A stretch of 64,000 nucleotides of DNA from Pseudomonas nitroreducens TX1 (GTDB lineage Bacteria > Pseudomonadota > Gammaproteobacteria > Pseudomonadales > Pseudomonadaceae): NCBI RefSeq assembly GCF_000313755.1, contig NZ_AMZB01000126.1, positions 1-64,000 of the forward strand. Reading direction: 5' to 3'. Below, one piece after another: positions 37,198 to 45,336 of this stretch (its first letter is position 1; each line of letters opens with the position of its first letter). The notes beneath the pieces were generated by a model. That model saw only the letters and a program-made list of their open reading frames with translations. It was not told where the DNA came from and did not search any database. A program made the translations under genes and the position numbers.

Positions 37198-39239
37198 TAG
37201 TCGGAACCGCCGGCCACATCGACCACGGCAAGACCTCGCTGCTACGCGCCCTTACCGGTATCGAGGGCGACCGTCGCCCGGCCGAACGCGAGCGCGGCAT
37301 CACTATCGACCTGGGCTACGTCTACGCCGATTTGGGAGACGGCGCGCTCACCGGCTTCATCGATGTGCCGGGCCACGAGCGTTTCGTCCACAACATGCTC
37401 GCCGGCGCCAGCGGCATCGACCTGCTGCTGCTGGTGGTGGCCGCCGACGACGGCGTTATGCCGCAGACCCGCGAGCATCTCGCCATCGTCGAGTTGCTCG
37501 GCATCCGCCGCGCCATGGTCGTGCTGACCAAGGCCGACCGCGTTGCCAGCGAACGGGTGGAACAGGTCGCCGTTGAAGTGCGTGAGCTGCTGGCGAACGG
37601 CCCACTGACCGGCGCGCCGACTTTTCCGGTTTCCAACGTCAGCGGCGAGGGAATCGATGCGCTGCGTAAAGCCCTCGCCGATGCCGCCGGTAAGACCCAT
37701 CAGCGCGCCGCAACCGGTGGCTTCCGCCTGGCGGTGGACCGCGCTTTCAGCGTCAGCGGCGCAGGCGTCGTCGTCACCGGAACGGCATTTGCCGGCACCG
37801 TGAGCGTTGGCGATGAGCTGCTGCTGGGGCATGCCGGCCGCCGCGTTCGCGTGCGCGGCCTGCACGCGCAGAACCGCGAAGCGCAGCAGGCTCTCGCTGG
37901 GCAGCGCGTGGCGGTGAACATCGCTGGCGAGCGGCTGAACCTCGACCAGATTCACCGGGGCGACTGGCTGATTGCTGGCGAACTGCATGCGCCCACCACG
38001 CGCATCGATATCGATCTGAACCTGCTGCCCAGCGAAACCCGCGCCTTCGCCCACTGGACGCCGGTGCATGTGCACCTCGGCGCGCAGGACGTCACCGGCC
38101 GCGTCGCGCTGCTCGAAGGCGAGCGTCTGCAACCCGGCGAGCGTGCCTTCGCGCAGCTGGTGCTGAATGCGCCCAGCCACGCCGTGCATGGCGATCACCT
38201 GGTGCTGCGTGACCAGTCCGCGCAACGCACCCTCGGCGGCGGCCGCGTACTCGACCCATTCGCCCCGGCGCGCAACCGGCGTAGCCCGGAGCGTCTGGAG
38301 CAGCTCCGCGCCCTGCAGGGCGATAGCCTCGAAAGCGCCTTGGCGACCCTGCTGGCCCACGCCAGCAACGGCCTCGAACCCGCGCTGCTGGCGCGCCAGT
38401 TCAACCGCCCGCGCGAAGGCTGGCAGTTGCCTGGCGAGCTGGTCGAAATCCACACCCGGCTCGGCGCACGGCTGTTCGCCGCTGAACGCTGGTCCGCACT
38501 GCAACGGCACCTGCTCGATGCCCTGCAACGCTTCCACACCGAAGCCCCCGACGAACTCGGTCCCGACCGCGACCGCCTGCGCCGCTACGCCTTTTCGCCG
38601 CTCGAACGGCCGGTCTTCATCGCCTTGCTGGAAAGCCTGCTGGCGACTGGACTAGTCGATAGCAGCGGCCCCTGGCTGCACCTGCCCGATCATCGCGTAC
38701 AGCTGGGCGAAGCCGACAAGCAATTGCGCGAGCGCCTGTGGCCATTGCTGGCGGCCGGCGCCTTCGACCCGCCCTGGGTGCGTGACCTCGCCCGTGAATT
38801 GAAGGCCGAGGAGGGCGACGTGCGCCTGCTGTTGCGCAAACTCGCCCGCCTGGGCCAACTGCACCAGGTAGTGAAAGACCTGTTCTACCCTGAACGGACG
38901 CTGCGCCAACTCGCCGGCCACGCCCTGCACCTGCGTGACGAAGCCGGCATCATCCGCGCCGCCGCCTTCCGCGACCGCATCGGCATAGGCCGCAAGCGCT
39001 GCATCCAGTTGTTGGAGTACTTCGACCGCATCGGCTTCACCCGCCGCTTCGGCAATGAGCGGCGGATCAGGGAGGATTCCGCGTTGGCCATTACCACCAG
39101 CGAGACGGATTACGATGATTACCGGCGGGCGAAAGTGGAGGCTGCCAGGGCTTCTGTGAATTCCGGGGAAGGGCGGCCGGCCGAGGACATCGAAGCGGAG
39201 TTTGCCGCTCGTCGAGCCGAGGCAACTCGCAAGCAATGA
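37194..39239 (+). CDS. selB: Selenocysteine-specific elongation factor SelB
   Basis: This 681-residue GTPase delivers Sec-tRNA(Sec) to UGA codons by binding the SECIS hairpin. GTPase motifs are [33 protein letters not shown] and LTKADR. The C-terminal half holds the winged-helix repeats that bind SECIS ([50 protein letters not shown]). The start is the GTG at 37194, giving [10 protein letters not shown] and overlapping the selA stop. An upstream frame to 37119 lies inside selA. Confidence 0.95.
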   Translation: MIVGTAGHIDHGKTSLLRALTGIEGDRRPAERERGITIDLGYVYADLGDGALTGFIDVPGHERFVHNMLAGASGIDLLLLVVAADDGVMPQTREHLAIVELLGIRRAMVVLTKADRVASERVEQVAVEVRELLANGPLTGAPTFPVSNVSGEGIDALRKALADAAGKTHQRAATGGFRLAVDRAFSVSGAGVVVTGTAFAGTVSVGDELLLGHAGRRVRVRGLHAQNREAQQALAGQRVAVNIAGERLNLDQIHRGDWLIAGELHAPTTRIDIDLNLLPSETRAFAHWTPVHVHLGAQDVTGRVALLEGERLQPGERAFAQLVLNAPSHAVHGDHLVLRDQSAQRTLGGGRVLDPFAPARNRRSPERLEQLRALQGDSLESALATLLAHASNGLEPALLARQFNRPREGWQLPGELVEIHTRLGARLFAAERWSALQRHLLDALQRFHTEAPDELGPDRDRLRRYAFSPLERPVFIALLESLLATGLVDSSGPWLHLPDHRVQLGEADKQLRERLWPLLAAGAFDPPWVRDLARELKAEEGDVRLLLRKLARLGQLHQVVKDLFYPERTLRQLAGHALHLRDEAGIIRAAAFRDRIGIGRKRCIQLLEYFDRIGFTRRFGNERRIREDSALAITTSETDYDDYRRAKVEAARASVNSGEGRPAEDIEAEFAARRAEATRKQ

Positions 39240-39395
39240 AAGAAAACGGCGGTGCTGAATGGCATCGCTGGCGACAGCACATCACTTGGCCGGAGCTTCG
39301 CTGTCGCCCGACCCGTCGCACCACTCAAGAAATTTTCTGAACTCCCCGCCCCCACGTCCCTCGATAGCCCTGTTCACTACCGGGGAGTGGGTCCA

Positions 39396-39470
39396 ATGAG
39401 TTCCTGGCTGATTCTGCTGTTCATCGCCATCACCCTGATCGCCGTCGTGCTGGATCTGGGCAAGCGCTAA
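39396..39470 (+). CDS. Possible 24-residue membrane peptide
   Basis: MSSWLILLFIAITLIAVVLD then LGKR is a single hydrophobic helix with a basic C-terminal end. GGGGAG at 39381-39386 lies 9 nt upstream of the ATG. Its last 4 bp overlap the 3' end of the convergent hydrolase gene. The composition is typical of real small membrane proteins, but there is no homology evidence here. Confidence 0.4.
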   Translation: MSSWLILLFIAITLIAVVLDLGKR

Positions 39471-40921
39471 CGCTCTGGTAATACCTGATCGACCCGTTGC
39501 ACGAGGTAGTCGTAGAACGGGTTGGAGGTCACCCGCTGGAAGAGGTCCAGCCCGACGATCAGTACGCCGCGCTCGCCGCGGGGCGTCAGTGTGCCCAGGC
39601 GGATGCCGTAGTCTTCCAGGCTGTTCGGGTACTGCCCATAGAGCGCGTCGGTGGGCGGAAAGGGCAGCGCCACGTGGGAAAGGGAGAACAGGTCCGGCGG
39701 ATAGCTGGCTGCCAGCGGCTGGCTCTCCTGCTGCTGGCTGTGGGCCGGCGTATGCAGCGCGGCGGTCTGGCTGCTCTGCGGACTGTTGGAGATCACCGTC
39801 AGGTCGTAGTTGCGCTCGCGCTCCGGCAGCAGACGATCGCCGAGCGTGGCCATTTCCGGGCGCAGCAGCGGGCCGTAATTCAGCGAGCGATTGAGGTCGA
39901 ACAGCACCAGTTCGCTGCCGTTGGCCGGTAGTCGGTCGTAGAGGTTGCTGATCACCGCCGGGGTGCTGACGGTGCTGTCGGCAAGGGACTGGAAGGTGAG
40001 GACAGGCGGCAGGCGAGCGAGGCTGCCGCTGCGGCTTGCGCTCTCCAGGCTGGCCTGCACGGCGTCCGTCAGCTCCACCGTCTGGCGCGCCGCCGCGATG
40101 GGGAAGGAGTTGTACTTGAACGGGTTGAACTCCGGCAGCACGCTCAGCCAGGCTGCCTTGGCGAAGGCCGGCAGCAGCGCCGGAAGACCCGCCAGGCCGG
40201 CGAATTGCGCATAGCGGGTGACGCCGATCATCGGCGAGATCAGCACCAGCTGTTTCGGCATCGTCAGGCTCGTATCGCCCAGTGCATCCAGGCTGTACTT
40301 CATCGCCAGCGCGCCGCCGTTGGAAAAGCCCACCATCAGCAGCGGTGCACCCTTGGGCAGTTGCGCGGTGGCCTCGCGTACAGCCAGCCGGGTGGCGGCC
40401 ATCCAGTCTTCCCAGTCCGCATCGGTGAGCCCGGCCGGCACAGTGCCGTGGCCCGGCATGCGGATCGCGATCACCACGAAGCCCCGCTGCCGCAGGTGCT
40501 CGCCCAGGTGGCGCAGGCTGTAGGGCGAATCGGTCAGCCCGTGCAGCAGCACCGCCGCGCCGCGCACGTCACCGGCCGGGCGCATCTCGTAGGAGCGATT
40601 CCAGTCGGTGGAGAAGTGGCCGGGGTAGACCTGGCTCTGGTCGAAGTAGCGGTTGTAGGCGACGCGCTCGAAGGGTTGCAGGCTGGCCGCCATTTCCTTG
40701 CGCATGGCTTGCATCAACCGGTCCTCGGCGGCCAGGTAGCCGGCCCAGTCGGTGCGGTCGATGGCGTCGCTGTGCAGGTCCTCGGGCACCCAGGTATGCC
40801 AGGGCTCCAGCGGTGGAATGTTGCGCAGCGCGGCGACCCGCAGCCCCAACGCCAGCACGGCGATGGCGAGAATGACAATGACCAGCCAGAGTAGCGCCCT
40901 GGTGAGTTTTGCGTTCAGCAT
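39467..40921 (-). CDS. Membrane-anchored alpha/beta hydrolase
   Basis: This 484-residue protein has an N-terminal anchor (about 9-30, ALLWLVIVILAIAVLALGLR) and an alpha/beta hydrolase domain. It has the oxyanion-loop motif LLHGLTDSPYSLRHL and the nucleophile elbow GFSNGG (Ser200). Candidate acid and histidine lie in SLADSTVSTPAV and SLSHVALPFPP. It is probably periplasmic and lipase- or esterase-like. The substrate is unknown. It marks the left limit of the accessory region beyond selB. Confidence 0.82.
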   Translation of the reverse strand: MLNAKLTRALLWLVIVILAIAVLALGLRVAALRNIPPLEPWHTWVPEDLHSDAIDRTDWAGYLAAEDRLMQAMRKEMAASLQPFERVAYNRYFDQSQVYPGHFSTDWNRSYEMRPAGDVRGAAVLLHGLTDSPYSLRHLGEHLRQRGFVVIAIRMPGHGTVPAGLTDADWEDWMAATRLAVREATAQLPKGAPLLMVGFSNGGALAMKYSLDALGDTSLTMPKQLVLISPMIGVTRYAQFAGLAGLPALLPAFAKAAWLSVLPEFNPFKYNSFPIAAARQTVELTDAVQASLESASRSGSLARLPPVLTFQSLADSTVSTPAVISNLYDRLPANGSELVLFDLNRSLNYGPLLRPEMATLGDRLLPERERNYDLTVISNSPQSSQTAALHTPAHSQQQESQPLAASYPPDLFSLSHVALPFPPTDALYGQYPNSLEDYGIRLGTLTPRGERGVLIVGLDLFQRVTSNPFYDYLVQRVDQVLPER

Positions 40922-40985
40922 GGAATTCCCTTGTCAGCGTGCGGGACAAGCATAGAGCCCCGGCGCCACAAAGTTCGCCTGTGGA

Positions 40986-41456
40986 TCAAAGAGCCGAGAC
41001 TGCCTCGACATAACGGGCGTTGCCGATACCCACTTGAGCCCAGACCGGACGCGTCTCGTTGCCTTGCCGGTCGTACTGCTCGTCCGCGCCCCACAGCGTG
41101 ATGATCTGCCCCGGAAACAGGTATTCGCTGTCGTTGAACTCGTGTGCGCCGGAGCCGTCCGCCGAGGCGATCAGTGAAAACAACTCGCCGGCCGGCAGCG
41201 CAAACACATCCACGCCCCGGTAGCGGGCAAGGTAACGCTCACTCTGGGACAGGCCGATGAACCAGATGAACCCCTGTTCGTCGCACTCGGTCTGGATCGC
41301 GGCCTGACAGAAGTAATCCGTCGGCCCGTTGTACGACTCCAGCGGGAAACCAACCGCGGCCAGCGCATCCCGCGCCATGGCTCGCGTGTCGCCGAGACAG
41401 ATCGGACCAATACACTGGTGAGGAGAAATTTCGAGGATGGGTAGAGTGGGCTTCAT
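40986..41456 (-). CDS. Hypothetical protein, possible orphan immunity protein
   Basis: This 156-residue cytoplasmic protein has no signal peptide. Its pattern (GPICLGDTRAMARDALAAVG; ECDEQGFIWFIGLSQSE; YRGVDVFALPAGELFSLIA) resembles small proteins often found next to polymorphic toxins, but no named family is claimed. It lies directly left of the RHS locus and points away from it. Immunity function is inference from position and general pattern. Confidence 0.5.
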   Translation of the reverse strand: MKPTLPILEISPHQCIGPICLGDTRAMARDALAAVGFPLESYNGPTDYFCQAAIQTECDEQGFIWFIGLSQSERYLARYRGVDVFALPAGELFSLIASADGSGAHEFNDSEYLFPGQIITLWGADEQYDRQGNETRPVWAQVGIGNARYVEAVSAL

Positions 41457-41885
41457 GCCGTGGTGCTCCCTGGGAGACTGCTAGCGAGGTTAGAGCACGG
41501 ACCGACAATTTGCCGTCTTTACCTGGCCAATAAAGGGCATTGAGATAGTGTTTGGCCATGGTGACATTGTCGCGCTGTGTGGGGTTCATCGAGTGACCCG
41601 GTGCCCACTGCAGCGTGTGAACAATAAGCCTGTTCCTTTTTTGCTCCACACGACCATCGCCCGCATCAGAAGCATTTCCCCTGCATTGATGTTCATTACC
41701 GTGCGTCACCCCGACATTTCAGTGCATAGGACCAAAGCTCTTTATTTCGTAGGAAACAAGGGTTAAAAAGTACATAACCTTCCAAAGGTGCGCACACATA
41801 ATCCCAGCTAATTAGCTGGGATTTTTTTTGCTCCTTTTCCAGGTGAAGGAAAACAAAACTGAACCGACCATGGAGATCCTCATCC
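41457..41885. other. Gene-poor leader before the RHS locus
   Basis: No convincing gene is seen in these 429 bp. A minus-strand frame (41239-41709) crosses the region but overlaps the hypothetical gene in another frame and has no ribosome site. AT content rises sharply after 41690, and the only clear structure is the hairpin plus T-run at 41800-41829. The promoter for the RHS genes probably lies in this stretch. Confidence 0.5.
41800..41829 (+). terminator. Terminator-like hairpin upstream of the RHS genes
   Basis: AATCCCAGCT-AATT-AGCTGGGATT forms a perfect 10-bp stem, followed by a run of T to 41829 on the plus strand. The first RHS gene starts at 41886. No plus-strand gene ends just upstream, so it could be a leader attenuator or the relic of a lost gene's terminator. 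Confidence 0.7.
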
Positions 41886-43463
41886 ATGAATACACTTAAA
41901 TTTAACACCATATTGAAAACCGGATTCTCTACAGCAGCTCTATTCACTGCGACGTTAATTCCAACTGCGCAGAGCGCGGACTACTACTGGCAATCCTATA
42001 CTTCAACAATACTCATCGCCAATAGCGGAAACATCCAATTAGTCAGTGTCCCATACCCTGACGCTGACTCTAATTGTGCTGCCATTGCAGATGCGTATAG
42101 GTATAACTCCAAGGAAATAGCATGGAGAGTAATAGGATATGAGGTCAAATTCACGAAACCTACTGCAGCAGATTGCAGAGTAAAATTAGCTAGCGTTAAC
42201 GCACCACACCCCTCTACGTCGTCTGTACTTTATGCGCTGGGGCGTACTGGCAACTCCTGCCCAGATGGGCGTTCTTACGACACCACCGTAGGCGGCTGTG
42301 CCATGGGCGAGGATAAGGGCAACGCAGAAGCAACAAACTGTAGTGGCAGCGCAGGCCCCAGCCCAAGTGTGCTCAATCCGATCAATGCCGCCAACGGAAA
42401 CAAACATCAAACTGAATTCGATCTCAAAGCCACCGGCAAATCGAGACTGAACTTCTACAGAACCTACAACAGCAAAGATGGCTACTGGACACACAACTAC
42501 TCCAGCCACCTACGAATCAACGCTACATCGGTTGTAGTGGTGCAATCGGACGGCCGCGAATCACTTTTCACCATTGAAGGGAGTTCACTCACAAAACTTC
42601 CGACCGAGCTTGGCGAGCTGACTAAAATCGGCGAACTTTGGATTTACACGAAATCGACAAATGAAAAATACAGCTTTGACGCTACTGGCAAACTAATAAG
42701 CTGGTCTGACGGAGGTAGCTATGGCTACAGCCTGACCTACTCGGCCGATCAGATCACAGCCGAGAGCACGCTGGGGGAAAGGCTAACTTTTACTGAGGAT
42801 TATCACCACCAACCTCTCACTGTGATATCGGGTAACACCTCCATCACCTATGAGTACAACGGATTCAAACGGCTCAGCAAAGTAAATCGCACTGTTTTGT
42901 CCCAGACAGACGTACGACAATATCATTATGAAGCAGCTAATAAGCTTACGCTGCTAACTGGCATCAGCGATGGCAACAACGTACGTATTGCCACTTGGGG
43001 GTATGACAGCCAAGGACGGGCGATCTCCAGCGAGCATGCTGGCGGTACCGAGCGGGGTGAAGTCACCTACAACGCAGATGGCAGCACCACCGTTAAGAAT
43101 GAATACGGAAAGACAACCAAGCTCCGCTTCCAGGCGATACAAGGAGTTAAGCGCGTCACTTCTATTGAAGGCGAAGCCTCGCCAAATTGCCCATACAGTA
43201 ATTCGAGCTTCACCTACAACGCCCAAGGCCTGCTGAAGACCCGTACCGACGCCAAAGGCAACGTTACCACCTACGACTAAAACGACCGCGGTCTTGAAAC
43301 CAGCCGCACCGAAGCCTCCGGCACTCCGCAGGCTCGCACCGTCACCACCGAGTGGCACCCAACGCTGTTCCTGAAAACCAAGGTCACCGAACCGGACCGC
43401 ATCACCGACTACCAGTATGACGCCCAGGGCCGCCAGACCGGCCAAACCGTCACGCCTCGCTAA
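41886..43463 (+). pseudogene. Secreted RHS-like protein, N-terminal half (copy A1), nonsense-broken
   Basis: The frame starts at the ATG at 41886 (GGAG at 41872) with a signal peptide (TGFSTAALFTATLIPTAQSA). A unique N-terminal region of about 130 residues precedes a DUF6531-like start (NAANGNKHQTEFDLKATGKS; LNFYRTYNSKDGYW) and RHS/YD repeats. At 43278-43280 a TAA interrupts TTYD-NDRGLET. Copy A2 has TAT at the equivalent codon. The same frame then continues to the TAA at 43461-43463 (TVTPR). The product is therefore 464 residues instead of 525. Whether the shortened protein is still used is unknown. Confidence 0.75.
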
Positions 43464-43540
43464 CGCCAAGAAAGTCATCATACAGGTAAATACATATACA
43501 GGCAGGGCGTACTCGCCTCTGTCTAAGGCATCACTTTATT
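43464..43540 (+). pseudogene. Remnant of the start of a lost RHS B gene
   Basis: About 70 bp after A1 match the junction and signal-peptide start that follow A2 (45320-45390). The shared pattern is CCAAGRAAGTCATCATRCAGGTA, then TACAGGCWGGGCG and CTCGCC. The B-gene ATG is ATA here and the coding frame is lost soon after. This shows that an A-B pair once stood here and that its B gene was deleted. The rest of the 173-bp gap to A2 shows no gene. Confidence 0.6.
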
Positions 43541-43636
43541 CGCTAAGCGGGTAAACATTATTGGAGTTACATCTAAATCGTTACGGCTGCACTTGAAGCG
43601 AAGACCTCTCATATCCAACAAGAACAAGGACATTCT

Positions 43637-45319
43637 ATGCGCAATTTATCCTATACAGTAGTAGCACTTGCCGTGCTCTACTCCCTCTCCGTACCGGCAG
43701 CTCAGACTCCTGGTTGGATATATGCAACATCCATCGTCAGCTTTTCTCCAGGTCCAAATACCACTGGTGAATACGCAAACCCCGCCAACGCACTGGGAGC
43801 TCCTGATTACAAGGTTGGCGGCGCACCTGAATACGTGTCACTCGGCAATGGCGGGACGCTTATCCTGAAGCTGGCTGAACCTGGTATTGCAGCATCTGGG
43901 GAGGCTTTTCCAGACATTAGGGTCGTTGAGATCGGCGAGCAGGGAGAACCCGTCGACGTTTACATCAGCCAGAACGGTGCTGATTGGATTCTCGTGGGGT
44001 CGACCATTTCCGCCAACAGCCTCGATATCGACCAGCCCACCAATGCCAACACCGAGACTTACTACAAGTATGTGAAGCTTATCGATCTGCCACCAGTACA
44101 AAGCGGAGCACCCTATGCCGGCGCGGACATCGACGCAGTTGTGGCCATACCCAGAACAGGTATGGAGCAGAAAGGTCCGCCTTCCAATTCCTGCTCTACA
44201 CCGGGTCAATTGGAGCCCGAATCCTATGCAGGGAACCCGGTTAACTTCTCCATCGGTAACAAATCCCAAAGAGAAGTGGACTACACATTCCCCCATGGAT
44301 CTCTTCAGTTTGCGCGCACATACAACAGCTTGGATGGGCTATGGAGGCATAATCACTCCACCTACCTTAGCTTTTCCCAGAATGATGTACGTCTTACGAT
44401 GGCAGACGGGCGCGAACTGTTCTTTTCCGTCAGTGGCAGCATAGTTACTTCTGCTTCAAAGGATCTTGGTGTATTGACGAAGAGCGGAACAGGCTGGGAG
44501 TTTCTCTCAACCAGCAATGAACGTTTTACCTTCAACAGCACCGGCCGGCTGACCAAATGGTCTACACCTCAAGGGGCCATCCAGCAATTGGCTTATTCGG
44601 GAACGAAAGTCACAGTTACCGACAACCTCGGGAACACCCTTTCGTTCACGGAGGATGCGGCACATCAGCCTCTGACGCTCACCGCTTCTGGCGTAACGTT
44701 CACCTACACATATGATTCTGAAAAGCGCTTGCTATCTGTTACCCGAAGCGCGTCGGGAAAAAGCAGCCAGCGCATATATCACTACGAGTACACCAACAAC
44801 AATGCATTGCTGAGTGGTGTCACAGATGAGCGTGGCGTGAGGTTTTCGACCTGGGGCTACGATGACCAGGGGCGCCCGACTTCCAGCGAGCATACAAACG
44901 GCGCTGACCGGGTGACGATAAAGTATGACAACGATGGCTCTGTGGCGGTGACCAATGAATTTGGCAGGGTCACGAAGTACAGCTTTCAGACCATCAGGGG
45001 AGTGAGGCTCATCTCCTCTATCGACGGCGAGCCCACGCCCAACTGCCCCAATAGCAATTCCACATTTACGTACGATGCCCGAGGCCTGCTAAAGACGAGA
45101 ACCGACGCCAAGGGAAACCTCACTACATACGACTATAACGACCGCGGCCTAGAAACCAGTCGCACCGAAGCCTCCGGCACCCCTCAGGCTCGCATCGTCA
45201 CCACCGAGTGGCACCCAACGCTGTTCCTGAAAACCAAAGTCACCGAACCCGATCGCATCACCACCTACCAGTACGACGCCCAAGGCCGGCAGACCAGCCA
45301 GATCGTCACCCCCCGCTAA
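43637..45319 (+). CDS. Secreted RHS-like protein, N-terminal half (copy A2)
   Basis: This 560-residue protein has a signal peptide (LSYTVVALAVLYSLSVPAAQ). A surface-protein-like beta domain of about 150 residues follows (ANPANALGAPDYKVGG; YVSLGNGGTLILKLAEPG; VDVYISQNGADWILVGS), then a DUF6531-like entry (GNPVNFSIGNKSQREVDYTF; LQFARTYNSLDGLW) and YD repeats (WGYDDQGRPTSSEH; FTYDARGLLKTRTDAKGN). It ends at YQYDAQGRQTSQIVTPR, and the next gene starts 17 bp later. A and B together (1467 residues) have the size of one RHS protein, so this is the front half of a split RHS shell. Confidence 0.82.
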   Translation: MRNLSYTVVALAVLYSLSVPAAQTPGWIYATSIVSFSPGPNTTGEYANPANALGAPDYKVGGAPEYVSLGNGGTLILKLAEPGIAASGEAFPDIRVVEIGEQGEPVDVYISQNGADWILVGSTISANSLDIDQPTNANTETYYKYVKLIDLPPVQSGAPYAGADIDAVVAIPRTGMEQKGPPSNSCSTPGQLEPESYAGNPVNFSIGNKSQREVDYTFPHGSLQFARTYNSLDGLWRHNHSTYLSFSQNDVRLTMADGRELFFSVSGSIVTSASKDLGVLTKSGTGWEFLSTSNERFTFNSTGRLTKWSTPQGAIQQLAYSGTKVTVTDNLGNTLSFTEDAAHQPLTLTASGVTFTYTYDSEKRLLSVTRSASGKSSQRIYHYEYTNNNALLSGVTDERGVRFSTWGYDDQGRPTSSEHTNGADRVTIKYDNDGSVAVTNEFGRVTKYSFQTIRGVRLISSIDGEPTPNCPNSNSTFTYDARGLLKTRTDAKGNLTTYDYNDRGLETSRTEASGTPQARIVTTEWHPTLFLKTKVTEPDRITTYQYDAQGRQTSQIVTPR

Positions 45320-45336
45320 ATACCAAGGAAGTCATC

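Noticed and set aside
41239-41709. A 156-codon minus-strand frame overlapping the possible immunity gene
   Set aside because: It overlaps the better-supported gene 40986-41456 in another frame, has no ribosome site and shows no recognisable domain.
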